Under the pieces are notes generated by a model. It was given only the letters and a program-made list of their open reading frames with translations. It was not told where the DNA came from and ran no database searches. Of a stretch of 30,437 nucleotides of DNA, positions 1 to 10,820 are shown one piece after another; within the stretch, counting starts at the first letter, position 1; every line of letters begins with the position of its first letter. A program made the position numbers and the translations under genes. Origin of the DNA: Bugula neritina (lineage: Eukaryota; Bryozoa; Gymnolaemata; Cheilostomatida; Bugulidae); assembly GCA_964035545.1 (NCBI GenBank), contig CAXIUT010000159.1:1-30437 (forward strand), given 5' to 3'.

Positions 1-83
1 CCCAACCCCAACCCCAACCCCAACCCCAACCCCAACCCCAACCCCAACCCCAACCCCAACCCCAACCCCAACCCCAACCCCAA
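1..83. repeat. Terminal telomere, C4A2 repeat
   Basis: About 14 uninterrupted CCCCAA units begin at base 1 and stop abruptly before GATATA. C4A2 (G4T2 on the other strand) is the telomeric repeat of Tetrahymena-type ciliates and a major component of Paramecium telomeres. With the C-rich strand at the 5' end, this is the orientation of a left chromosome end, so the window very probably starts at a physical end. Confidence 0.95.
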
Positions 84-176
84 GATATATTTTAAATAAG
101 ATCGAATATATCAAATAATTAATTTTTGATTTTTGTAATATTTGAGTGATATAATAATTAGTTATATAGGACAGGA
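84..176. other. Subtelomeric leader
   Basis: This is 93 bases of AT-rich sequence between the telomere and the first plausible ATG. It must hold whatever promoter and 5' UTR the first gene has. No repeat or recognisable motif is visible. Confidence 0.5.
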
Positions 177-704
177 ATGGAGCCATAAGACAACAATAAC
201 CATCACAGAAATATCAAAAACAATTAAAATCCTATCTCCAATCAAATCAACCAATACAGAAATTCTCTTCCCTAAGTCCCAAGATAATAAGGACACTTCT
301 TCTTCAAATAAATCACAAGACAAATGTAATAAATATCATATGTCACCATAGGATACAGAGTCACTAACATCCCCTTCGAACTACAAGATCTCATGGCTGT
401 CATAGTCAATCTCATCCACTACAACTGCTAGCTCAATCTCAAACTCATAATAGATGAAGATCAGCAACTATGGGTCACCAGTTCTATGGCTATTTCCCCT
501 TAATAAATGAACTCCCTTCGATATCGAGTATAATAAGCCCACCTCAATGAATCTCTTTTCAAGACACAAAGAATAATAGCCTAGTTTATCAACCAACTAA
601 AAAACGGACAAAGAGAAGACGATACAATAGTACTTTAAAAAGTAAAAAAATAAATAATCAAACAAATATATCTAGTCTTCAAAAATCCAGATCTAGAAGA
701 TTGA
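177..704 (+). CDS. Unknown subtelomeric protein
   Basis: This single-exon frame of 175 residues reads from ATG 177 to TGA 702-704 with TAA/TAG as Gln. I do not recognise the family. The first 65 residues are Asn/Gln-rich and low complexity. The rest looks like a folded, mostly helical domain, with the stretches GYRVTNIPFELQDLM and QQLWVTSSMAIS and a Lys/Gln/Ile-rich C-terminal helix. An alternative frame (open from about 130 to 510, Ser/Thr-rich) overlaps the N-terminal half, so the N-terminus is uncertain. The stop overlaps the ATG at 704 of a possible longer form of the next gene. It lies under 100 bases from the telomere. Confidence 0.5.
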
Positions 705-707
705 TGC

Positions 708-811
708 TCTATATTATCAATAGTAATAACCATCTATATTATCAATAAGAATAACTATCAATAGTAATAACTATCTATATTATCATTAGTAATAGCAATA
801 GCAATCAATAA
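708..811. repeat. Short AT-rich tandem repeat
   Basis: Imperfect copies of a roughly 30-base unit built on CTATATTATCAATAGTAATAA are repeated about three times, then decay into AGTAATAGCAATAGCAAT. It lies between the first and second genes. It would be translated only if the second gene starts at ATG 704 rather than 836. Confidence 0.6.
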
Positions 812-835
812 TTAAATAATAAGAATCTACTAGAG

Positions 836-1924
836 ATGAAAAAGAATAAAAATCAACTACAAATAATAGATAAAAAGTTATCAGATTATACAATACACTG
901 GCTAGTCCTCGTCTGTAAGCTAATTCCAGCTATAATTGCATTTTTCTGCAACCTAGCAGTCAGATACATCGTTTGCCCCTTCGTACGATATCTATATAAA
1001 TCAGATGTTGTTTCCACAAGTGAAAAGATATGTCGAATGTGTGATAAATCTAATTTCAATGAAATTTATACTAATTACTTTAGGTATATTCAAATTTGAA
1101 TGCTAGGGGTTTAGATTTTTTACCAAATAGTAAATAGATAGTAAAATAGAGCAAGCAAAATCACCCTCAGATCAGGATATATAGCCATAGGCACACATAA
1201 TTCAGTTATAGATTTTATCTATTACAGCTATCTCATCAATCCTGTCTTTGTTAAAATGCTTATCTTTAAAAAATAAGATAAAGATCATACTTATTATTGC
1301 CCTCTCAGCTTTTTATAAAGCGTCAAATGTGCTCTTAGTAATCGAGGCTTTGATCCTATCATCATTCACTCAGAAAAATAATTCAAAGATATCAAATACA
1401 GAAAATTAACCATGAAAACCTTAATATCATAGTGCTTCTAATAATTCAATGGTCCTGTCTTCATCATGCTTCCAGTATTAATTCATTAATAAAGGGACTA
1501 AATCCAAAACAACATATCAGCATGAATAAACAAGTATCATACGATATTTACGATAACTAGGTCAGATTTGAACGTTCCCTTGTAGGTTTTTATATCAAAA
1601 CAGACTCAAGACTAAAACTGTAATAAATAACCTACAAAAACCAAATATTTTTAATTCTAGATCAAATGCTAAGAATAGGCAACTTTAGCATGTACATAAA
1701 CGCAATATAATTCCGAAGTACAAATACAAATATCTCTAGGAATGAAATTCAGATACGACAGAGTAACTTATTCAACTTTTATAGATAGATACTACATCGA
1801 TCAAGAACTATCTCTAAAAGAAACAGATTACTAATCATATATAAAAGAAATCGACTCAATATAGTAAGAACAAGGCAGAAAGGGCAAAGAGACGAAAGAG
1901 TAGGAATCAAAGAAATAGATATGA
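836..1924 (+). CDS. PlsC/LPCAT-like membrane acyltransferase
   Basis: Four introns (983-1004, 1084-1106, 1475-1494, 1718-1739; 22, 23, 20 and 22 nt) give an unbroken protein of 333 residues. An N-terminal hydrophobic hairpin or helix spans about residues 22-48, with a second hydrophobic stretch at about 60-82. Next comes GTHNSVID, a His-x4-Asp motif (His106, Asp111) placed as in glycerolipid acyltransferases of the PlsC family, followed by PVFVK and later NGPVFIMLP, which resembles the block III region but lacks the usual Glu. The family transfers acyl chains to lysophospholipids at the ER membrane. The C-terminus is charged and Lys/Glu/Gln-rich. The start could instead be ATG 704. The assignment rests on motif order and is moderate. 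Confidence 0.5.
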
Positions 1925-2050
1925 TGATTGTTTATGTATAGAATATAATAATAGATATCGAAATAATAAAGAATAAGAATGAATAGTAGTAAGAGTGGAT
2001 AATATTTGGATGAGAGTAGAATAAATAAACAAATATAGAAGAATAACAAG

Positions 2051-3018
2051 ATGATCAGATTAATTCGATTGAAAAAGTACCCTCTTCATTCTTCTCCAGT
2101 AGCTATTATTCTAAATAGAGATCTTCTTTATTTTTTCCTAAAGTTAAATAAAAAGTATACAGGACTACCATCAATTCAGGATCATTTAAGAAATATGTAT
2201 AGATAAATATTTAAGATTAAAAATAAGATCCACAAATTAGAGCAAGAACCGATCTAGAATAATAACTTGTACAAAAATTTAAATTAAATACCAATAAAAA
2301 AAGAAATACTGAACACACATAACTAGTCATAGATCAAAAAAATACCCATAGGCATCATATCAGACCTATTGCCAAGTTGTCAGAACATCTTGTAGGAAAA
2401 CATAAACTATGTTCTTCAAAAAAAATAAATTCGAAATAAAATCTAAATAGAACAGAAATGAGCATGGAAGATCTAAGGCATTCCAGTTAAACTAATTATC
2501 ATTCTTAATTATTAGGTTCTTTTAGATAAAAAATATAAAAACAAAAAAAGCTATTCTATAACAAAATAACAAAAACATAAGCATTCGAAGGATCCAGAGA
2601 CAAATAGAACTATTCAATAGAATATATAGTAAACTAACTTCAAAGAAAGAAAGAACAAGATCAAACAATAAACAACAACCTTAAACTATCATCAATAAAC
2701 AATAATAACAACCTTAAAGTATCAGCTTATTGCAGTTTATCTCCAAACAACCTAGGAGACTACATGAAGATTTTAAATAATAACAAAGAAACAAAGAATC
2801 TTAATCTATGGTAACAATTTTAGCAGATTTAATCGTTTAATGATAAAAGAGTTGATTAATAGGTTAGAACCACTCATTTAGTTCAAAATAATATAAATAA
2901 AAATATTTTAGTTGAGGAATAAAACTAATTCAATATGGAAATTTTACTATCAGCCAAATACAGAATGAAAAGCAATCACAAAAAACTAATAGAAATATCC
3001 AAATTCAAAAACAAATGA
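2051..3018 (+). CDS. Unknown Asn/Lys-rich protein
   Basis: ATG 2051 to TGA 3016-3018, with one 20-nt intron at 2376-2395, encodes 315 residues. No family is recognised. The N-terminal third (MIRLIRLKKYPLHSSPV, then NRDLLYFFLKLNKKYTGLPS) looks ordered. The remainder is rich in Asn, Gln, Lys and Ser, with a short Asn tract encoded by a small direct repeat near 2680-2715. No membrane segment or signal peptide is evident. It starts 126 bases after the acyltransferase stop, the usual compact spacing here. Confidence 0.6.
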
Positions 3019-3134
3019 TTCATCCACTTTTTGTAATCATAACCTCTATATTTAACATATATTATAAATACGAAATAATAAGACAAATATGAGTTAGTAG
3101 TATAAATACGACATAATAAGAAAGATATAAACAA

Positions 3135-4708
3135 TCAATCGAAATCCTGACTCAAAAAGTATTCAATCATATTTTATCCAACTGCTTCTTTAAACCCCTT
3201 CAACACATGAATCAAGCAAAAGGCATCCATAGCTGCATAGTGTATCTGGTTTTCTCTTAAAGGTCTCCTCGCCCAATTACTCATCGTCTGCTCCTTGCAA
3301 ATCTCCTTCTTCAGCACCACCTTGCATATAAAAGCCAAATTGCTATACTTCTATTTGGGATATATAGCTTTAAACAAAACACAAGTGTCTATGATCTTGA
3401 TGTGCTTGAGATAGTGCTTGTCTTATTAGCTTAGTCCGATAGAAACAAATAAAGAGTCCAAGTCGTTTTGAATGGCATGACCCAATATATATTTACCCCT
3501 GTTTATGTATCCGATAAAAGATAAACGCAAAGATTCACTCTTGCATTTTACACCATCAAGAATATATATTGTGTCTTTGAAGGCTATCTGAACAATTGAT
3601 GCAGGTTCACCTTTCTTTCTTTATAACTTCGTCTTGCCTATCACTGACTACGTGTCTATTGCCAAAATTTATGCCTTGCTTAATTATAAAATCAATTTTT
3701 ATATCAATAAAGGATCTCCATCCACCCACAACACTGACTCTCGATTTAGTCCCAGTTACTTCAGAGTCAGATATTTATCTGTATCAGAAGGTCCAAAATA
3801 ATCTTTAAATAAAGAATTTTGAACTATCATAGTTGAGATTTATTCTTTATTTTTAGTTGTTTATTTTTTAAAAAAATTAAGACAATCCTATTTGACAATA
3901 AATTTCAAAATATCAGGATGTCTGTACCACAAAGAAACAGCTTCTCTATATTTCTATCTAAAAATGAGATCTTCAGCAAGATTAGCAATGGCTTAAGGCT
4001 GGTCATAAAATATTTATTAAGCTCCTTACCAGCCATAATTTTTATAAAAATATCTGACCATATTTTTATTTAATCTTTATGCTACTTTAGGTACCAATTT
4101 GGGATCTATTTTATGATTTTTAATAATATTTGCAGCTTTTGATGCATCTTTGTTATTAGCCATTTTTTACAACAACATTTTAACATCTTGTTATGGATAT
4201 TTAATCATTTTTATGAGAGTAATAGCATTTTAATATTATTTTTTTAAAATAAAGAATCGAATTCTTTCCTGATATCTAACTAAAATCGATAATACTCCTG
4301 AAGTTATATCTTTATTGAAGATTTATTCTATTTATTATCAATAGTATCAACTGATATTCCAAAAGCATCGAAATAACATTCTAAAATCTATGCATTTATT
4401 GTTGTCCACTTAGATGCCACCATCTTCTTATCAGCTACTTGATTTTAGTCATTATAATTTTTAACAACAGCCAATAAAGCTCTCATAAATATTTTAGGAC
4501 ACTTCTTCTATTGTAATCCAACCAAAACTATCTAGATTCTTTTGATAGTATTTCTTAGGATTTAGTATTTATCGATTGAAAAGTATTGAGTTAGCAAAGA
4601 TTTGACAAGACCAAAAGATGGATCAAGATCTCGATGCCACTCAGACAACTCCTTCACTGCCACTTCACTAATATTCTGCTGATTAACTAAATAGCAATCC
4701 GAGTACAT
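3135..4708 (-). CDS. Mut7/EXD3-like DEDDy 3'-5' exonuclease
   Basis: ATG 4708 to TGA 3135, with one 20-nt intron at 4276-4295, gives 517 residues. The N-terminal 280 residues are helical, as in EXD3/Mut7 proteins. The C-terminal part is an RNase D/WRN-type exonuclease fold: motif I region AIDTQ (345-347), then ASIVQIAF, motif II GHAIQNDLDSL (Asp409), and motif III MSNWARRPLRENQIHYAAMD with Tyr484 and Asp488. Such enzymes trim RNA or DNA 3' ends using two metals; Mut7 acts in small-RNA pathways. The motif I Glu of DxE is replaced by a TAG codon (Gln, bases 3648-3650), so activity is doubtful. The stop is separated by about 115 bases from the convergent upstream gene. Confidence 0.8.
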
Positions 4709-4867
4709 ATCATATTTAGAGTATCAGCTTCAAGCTAGAATGCTTACATAAATCTTATCTATCTATATAATATAAACACAAACGTATGAAATTTCTTTTA
4801 TCTATCCTCAAATATCATATCATATAATATAATAATATTATTGGTTATTATTGCAATCTCATTATCA

Positions 4868-6639
4868 TCAGCCTCCTCCTCTACGATGAGTCTTCGTTCT
4901 TTCTCTTCTATTGCTTGGTTCTGGAGGCTAGACCTGAATATTTCTCATCCAGATCTATCGATACATCAACAACACAGGAGTCCACTCTCCCTCGCGACCC
5001 CAATACTTAGAATTCATCACATCATCAATATCCACAATCGATACATCAGCATGAGAATACCTCAACCACTTCCTCCCTCTCTTGTATAAATAAGTCATAT
5101 AGTCACCTTTACAAGTTTGCTTATTAGGATGGTTATGAGAAGTATCAGGTCGGTGATAGTAGTGGCCTTTATGCATTACCATTCCCACTATTCTGTATTA
5201 TCCAGTTGGTTTTGAGTTTTTTAAGTGTTAAAACCAAAATTAATGATAAATATCTCTAGAATAAAGAATATGGTCTAGATACATATAGTTCAATTCTTCA
5301 TTATCGATCATTTCTTGATCTAGATTATCAAATGAATACTTTAGACTGTTTATAAAAATTTAGGATATCTGTCATCCATCTGATAAGGATAAAACATTTG
5401 ACCTCTTTCATACCTTCCTTGTTACAATTTTTCCTTCAAATTAGCATCACAATACTCATAAAGATCCAAAACCTTATTAATTCTAACAGGATGATAACTC
5501 TTTTATCCCTAGTTAAACTAAATCTCCTACCATTCCTCACGAGCCTAAGGATATCCCCAACGAGAACAATGAACCAATAAATATTTAGGCAACCTCTCAA
5601 TTGATATCAACTCTTATTCATACTCAATATCAAATGCATAAAAGTTACGCCATAAGTTTTTCTTTTTAAATCTCTAAATAACATCATCATTACTTCAACA
5701 ATCCCCTGATTTAATTTATTCAGCTAAGGTTTTCCAAGATCACATTATAAAAAATATTTAACAGCTTTCTTTTAAATTTGTTTCTATTGTTATGGATCGT
5801 CTTAATCCAATTTGGTAATATCTCTTCTGGTAGTTAACATTTATACTCCAAAAAATTTAGTTCCACAATCAACTCGAGAACTAGGCTCCTATTCTTTTTT
5901 TTATAATTCAACATCAAAAGCCATTTTCATAGTCCCAAATAGTCTATTTAGGAAATAGTCTATTCCATATGTAGGATATGGATACTCAATATCATCAGAA
6001 CAATAACAAATCCATGAAGAAATCCAATTAACAGGGTTAACTACACCTTGACTCTTATCCATTTCAGTAAACATAACTCCTAGTTCTTAGATAATCAAAC
6101 CATCAGGATTTTTCTTAGTATATTATTGTTTACCTGCATGCATTCGTATTTATGACAGTAATCTTTGAACTCTGTTGCCATCTTTAAAAGATATAAAGGA
6201 CATAAAGCATATTAAACTCCAAGGTCTTCAGGTTAGTTAGTTTATTAATTAAAATATTCCATTCCTCTTTATTTTATTCTTTTCTCATTTAATCTTTAAT
6301 TATCCTTTGATGAGGATTTAACTTCAAATCCTCTTTCATTCTAATCAACTCTTACTCTTTCTTTTTGTCTTTTTATAATTCTTCTTTAGTCTTCTCTTTT
6401 TATACTCTCTTTTTCCCTACGATTGTTATTTAACCTCCCTATTTTACTTATTTACTAAAAGATTCTTGATCCTAACTTTAAAACAAAAGTACCTTTATTC
6501 TAGGTTTCATGAAATTAATTTTACCTTCTTCTATCTTAAAAACAGCATATATCTTTTGAATCAGATCTTGATAGTTTTCAACTTCCAATTCCTGAGTTTA
6601 TTTCGGCTTCACGTTATAAGTAACTTTGATCTTCAGCAT
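4868..6639 (-). CDS. UBL plus USP-fold protein, probably catalytically dead
   Basis: The model starts at ATG 6639 with introns 6472-6492, 6182-6201, 6114-6133, 5674-5693 and 5320-5339 (21, 20, 20, 20, 20 nt), giving 556 residues. The N-terminal 65 residues look ubiquitin-like, ending GGQITIVGKK, as in USP14. A charged linker follows, then a USP catalytic fold with RLPKYLLVHCSRW near its middle and a His box, MVMHKGHYYHRP, before KGDYMTYLY and YSHADVSIVDIDDVMNS. The region matching the Cys box reads DLGVQYALCPLYLL if a 23-nt intron (GTAAGAG...GAAAG) replaces that at 6182-6201, or NLKTLEFNMLY otherwise. Neither has the catalytic Cys. It is probably a ubiquitin-binding pseudoprotease. Confidence 0.75.
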
Positions 6640-6762
6640 ATAATAAAAATAGAATCATTGAATAAACAACATACTTGAATACATCATTTTTTAAAGAATC
6701 AAAGAACTATCTTCAGCTTAAAATAAAAAAAAGAGAAATGTTTTCTATAATTATTATAAGAG

Positions 6763-8485
6763 ATGATAGGTCCAGCCAAATTCGTAAACGTCTAAACAAG
6801 TTAGGACTAAGAAGAAAAAGAATCTCATCATAGTGAACTAGTCAGAGAAAGCTAAGACATTAAAGAAGATAACAGCCAGTCCTGGTACGAAATGGGTATC
6901 CCTGTAGACTAATACACAACTTTGAATGGACATACAAAAGCAGTCACTTGCTGCGTTGTTGAACCTAAAGGACATAGAATGGCCACTGGTGGTCTTGACT
7001 ACCATGTGAGACTATGGGATTTCCATGGAATGAACAAAAACATGAATAGTTTTAGAATAGTTCAGCCTTTCACAGGAAACTGTATTAAAAATTTGAGCTA
7101 CAATACATCAGGAAGTCACCTCATGATTATCAATGGAAACAAACAGATAACCTTTTTAGATAGAGATGGTGCCAGAAACCTTCTAACAGTTAAAGGCTAT
7201 ATGTATGTAAAAGATCTAAATTTGACTAAAGGACATACCAATTCAGTTGAAGATGGTGTCTTTCATCCTTCAAATAACAATGATTTTGCCACTTGTTCAC
7301 TAGATGGCAGCATTAGATTGTGGGATCTTGAACAAAAGCTCTAAGGAATTTAGAAAGAACTTGCTTCAAAATCACTAATTCGCACAAAAGATAAAAGAGG
7401 AGGATACACAGGAATACAAAAAGTTTGCTATTCAAATGATGGCAAAAAACTATACAGTGGATGTGTTGATGGCTCCCTTCAAATCTTTCAAACTAACTTC
7501 AACCATCATAGACCTGACATGATGATAAGATAAGCTCATAACCCTAATTAAGATTACTCATCAATAGTTAGTTTTGATGATAACTACAGATTGGCCACTA
7601 GAAATACAGATGGATCACTTAAAGTGTGGGATCTAAGAGCTTTTACTAAACCTGTTTTTCATGATCGTTAACTTCCCAATAGATTTCCAGGAAATAAGCT
7701 ATGCTTCAGTCCTGATGGTAAATATCTACTTGCTGGTACTTCAGTAGGCAAATAAATAGAATAAACTAATAGCCATGTCCATTTTTATGAAACTAAATCA
7801 ATGGAAAGAGTTAAAAGTTTAACACTAGGAAATAGTTCTGTTTGTGGATTAACATGGGAGTCCAGTAATCAATCAGATAGTTGTTGGAATGTCAAATGGA
7901 GAAGCACACATCTTCTTAGATCAAAGACTCAGTAAACTAGGAGCTCTAAAATCATATCAAAAAGAGCCTAGGAAGTAGAAAGATCCAAAACTAGGATATA
8001 CACCTCCTGTCTATCTGCCTCATTCTCTTCCACTGTATAAGTAAAAGGTAACAAACAATCCAAAGAAAGATAAGTTTGATATTCGTCGAGATCCAACAAA
8101 ATCATAAAGACCAATGCTACCAGCCCAAGGTCCCTATAAAAATGGTAGACAAAATAACAAGGCTTATACTTTTGTTCAGCATATGATAATGAAGTTGGCT
8201 GAAAACCCATAGAAAGTCTAAGATGCTCGTAAACCTTTATGGGATTTACAGAAATATGCAAAATAGAAGCAATAATTTACAGAAGCTTATAATTTTACTC
8301 AACCTCAACCGATCTATCATCAAAGTCCAACAGATTCAAAAGAATTCCAATTTTTACATACAATATAAAAAATATGTCCCATGTGCGGTCTAAAGCTATG
8401 CACCTGCGCAAGAAAAGATTTCTATGATTCCCAAGATGAGCAAGATTCCTAAAGAGAAGGAGAAGGAGGAGGACTTAAAAGATGA
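6763..8485 (+). CDS. WDR70: WDR70-like WD40 repeat protein
   Basis: ATG 6763 opens MIGPAKF, a short acidic region, then WD40 repeats: GHTKAVTCCVVEPKG...LWDFHGM, TKGHTNSVEDGVFHP...RLWDLE, GSLKVWDLRAF and a Cys/Gly-rich last blade. The order and motifs (LDYHVRLWDFHGM, LDRDGARNLLTVKG, RQAHNPNQDYSS) match WDR70, a nuclear seven-blade protein linked to chromatin and DNA repair. The tail holds the conserved ARKPLWDLQKYA block and a C-terminal CPMCGLKLCTC zinc-knuckle-like motif. The length, 1723 bases, is one base over a multiple of three. The frame slips at GGG 7856-7858 within the conserved LTW...NQIVVG segment. A TAA at the conserved Gln of QAH supports UAA=Gln. Confidence 0.9.
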
Positions 8486-8547
8486 TTTCTCTATCAATTA
8501 TGTAAAATAATTTAAACTATAAACTAATTTCTATAATAATAATGTTA

Positions 8548-8633
8548 GGGGTTGGGGTTGGGGTTGGGGTTGGGGTTGGGGTTGGGGTTGGGGTTGGGGT
8601 TGGGGTTGGGGTTTGGGGTTGGGAATTTAGAAA
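8548..8633 (+). repeat. Interstitial telomere-repeat array, G4T2
   Basis: About 14 GGGGTT units, one of them GGGGTTT, lie in the plus-strand orientation typical of a right chromosome end, but unique sequence continues beyond. The array starts 62 bases after the WDR70 stop. Its length is close to that of the terminal telomere. The strand can fold into G-quadruplexes. Confidence 0.95.
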
Positions 8634-9051
8634 TCTAACAACGAATACTATGTAATAGATAAGAAATAAATTAAAAAGAAAGCAGAATGAATAAGATCAA
8701 GAATAAAACATAAATTTGATATAAAAATAAAGAAGTAAGATAATAAACTAGATGAAATAACATATAAAATCATGCTATCATTCACAATGTAAGATGATAA
8801 ACTAGCTAACAATGATTTATAATTTATTCAAAGGATTTAAAAAATAAAAATAAGATATACTCACCCTCATCACCTATCCCAATGTTCAAGGATTACCCAA
8901 ATTGGAAACAGAATGCTTCTAAGGAAATAAACTCAATATCAAAATGAAATAAACTCATAAGCTTATTGTAGGCATTTAACAATCCAATGATATTTGAATA
9001 TTATCAAATGAAATAGTATTAACTTCTATGAATATTATTAACCTAATTATA
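8634..9051. other. Unassigned stretch next to the array
   Basis: No gene can be assigned with confidence in 418 bases. Two short overlapping frames exist: plus 8772-8990 (72 residues) and minus 8958-8782 (58 residues, with SLEAFCFQFGQSLNIG and hydrophobic YILFLFF). The minus frame could be a remnant or last exon of the gene at 9052-10746, but I found no convincing splice. Confidence 0.4.
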
Positions 9052-10746
9052 TCACTTCTTTGATATTTGGAATAAACCTTTATCTAGGATGTTATCTTTT
9101 ATTTAATTGAGTTTAGGAGTTTAGCATTCCTGCTATATTATTTTCAAAGACTTGTATTAAGAATATAGTTGTATTTACTTCTAGTTTAAAAATAAATATT
9201 CATCAGATTTGATTTATTTGATCACTTATAGATGATTTAGTACAACCAAATCATAATTTGTTTTTGAAAGATTATCTTTTTGTGAGATAATAACTTTTTC
9301 TTGATTGTTCATGACTAAATTCTTGAATAATAGTTTTTTATATTAATATTTTTAATTAAGAATAATTTTAGCTGATGAAGATAAAGATGATACTACTATT
9401 AATATTAAATTCCAAGGTCCAGAATCTAAATATACATTTGTTAAAGTTTTTGAATTTAAATATCTATTAACTGATCGATAATGATTTGTTTAGTATATTT
9501 ATTATGGACTAAATAAAAATAAACCAGTAAAAGGAAGATTCATTACATTGATCCTATTATCATTAAAATATGTATTTTTTTGTTAATATTATGAATCCTT
9601 TAAACACTAAACAGGTTTATCTTTGATAAGAGGATAAGAATAATCATATTTTTAAACTCCAAAAGCTATATCGTTACTCTAATGTGTAAATACATACCAC
9701 CCAGGCAATAAAAAAGCTGATTAATCAATATGCCAATTTCCTTTTTCATAGAGTAAAATATGTCTATCAGAACATTATTCACCTTACTCAAGTTGATAAA
9801 TCTTCATTTTCAATAAATAGCCTGTCTTCATAGCTTTTGGCTCAAATATTTCAGTCAAAATTATTATTTATCTCTTATCTCTAACCAAAAGATCAGTTAC
9901 TAAAGTTAAATTAGAAGTAATAAGCACTTGATACTTACTATTAATCAATGACTAAAAAGGCTGTCGACTTACCAAAGGATAGATATCATTGAGTACCAAA
10001 TTGTTTTAGAAAAGATTCCAATCAAGATGATCTGATAAATATAGACCTTTTTTGAAATAGCTATTTATCAAAATTAAAAGTTGAGGACTAGGATGATCAT
10101 ATACTACAATTTGATCTTTAAAAGCAATAGATATATTATACATGAATTGTCTAGGGGCTTCAAAGGAATATATATTTTATGCAGGTATTTTAATAGAATG
10201 AGTAATGATGTTTATTTTCCAATAAACTGTTTTCTGGGCAAATAAAGTCTATGATAACTTTGTTGCACTATTAATTATCATATCTGGTGTACAAGAATAT
10301 TAATTTCTAACTAACCAATGATTAGTTCCATCTTTTACATTATTATTCAAAAAATAAGCATTCTGAAGATGTACTGTTTAGTTTAACTCTTTCAAAGGAG
10401 GAATTTCAACGTCTTTTGAGATTTACTTCGATTGAGATAAAGATAAACCCTCATTTATATTTTTTTATCTTTGCTATTCTTGAATACTATGATTTTTATT
10501 TTTATTCTTTTATCGAATACTTTCACTTTTGTACTTTTTAGATATCGAATGAAGAATAATAACAAAAGCGATTATAATAACAAAAAAAGCCATACAAAGA
10601 AGACATCTCTTCTCTCCCCTATTTTTCTTCAATTTATTTTTCTAATGCATATTTTTCCTTAAATGCTCATCAAAATCCTCTTCACTTTAACTATCACTAT
10701 CAGACTATAATCGAGGCACAGGTCTATGTTCGATATCTTATCTCAT
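9052..10746 (-). CDS. Unknown type II single-pass membrane protein
   Basis: This intronless frame of 564 residues runs from ATG 10746 to TGA 9052. An acidic, Ser-rich cytosolic head (DSDSQSEEDFDEH) and a basic patch precede one strong transmembrane helix at about residues 48-67 (CLLCMAFFVIIIAFVIIL). About 490 residues follow outside or in the lumen, with alternating hydrophobic strands and aromatic residues (WYVFTHQSNDIAFGV), suggesting beta-rich domains. No family is recognised. A basic-side-in topology is inferred from the charges. It diverges from the coiled-coil gene at 10821 with 74 bases between the start codons. Confidence 0.7.
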
Positions 10747-10820
10747 TTTGCTAATATTAATGATTTAATCTAGTTGATTATAAGTTTAATTTGGCAGGAA
10801 GTTAATAATAACGAATAATA
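10747..10820. promoter_or_regulatory. Divergent intergenic spacer
   Basis: The 74-base AT-rich gap separates two divergent start codons (10746 minus, 10821 plus). It must contain both 5' UTRs and promoters. No specific element can be read. Confidence 0.4.

Noticed and set aside
708-811. CRISPR-like or minisatellite array
   Set aside because: The copies are imperfect, few and AT-rich, without unique spacers, and the genome is eukaryotic.
1097-1099. In-frame TGA codons in the acyltransferase region taken as sense codons (context-dependent code)
   Set aside because: Two introns at 983-1004 and 1084-1106 remove this TGA and restore frame. All other genes end at TGA, so a TGA reassignment is not needed.
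3135-3830. Peritrich-type code (TAA/TAG = Glu), which would restore the exonuclease DxE motif
   Set aside because: A TAA falls on the conserved Gln of QAH in WDR70, and Gln-rich readings are more natural in the coiled coils. One favourable site is not enough.
8548-8633. Simple end-to-end fusion of two chromosomes at the internal array
   Set aside because: A head-to-head or head-to-tail join would show G4T2 meeting C4A2. Only G4T2 is present, followed by unique sequence.
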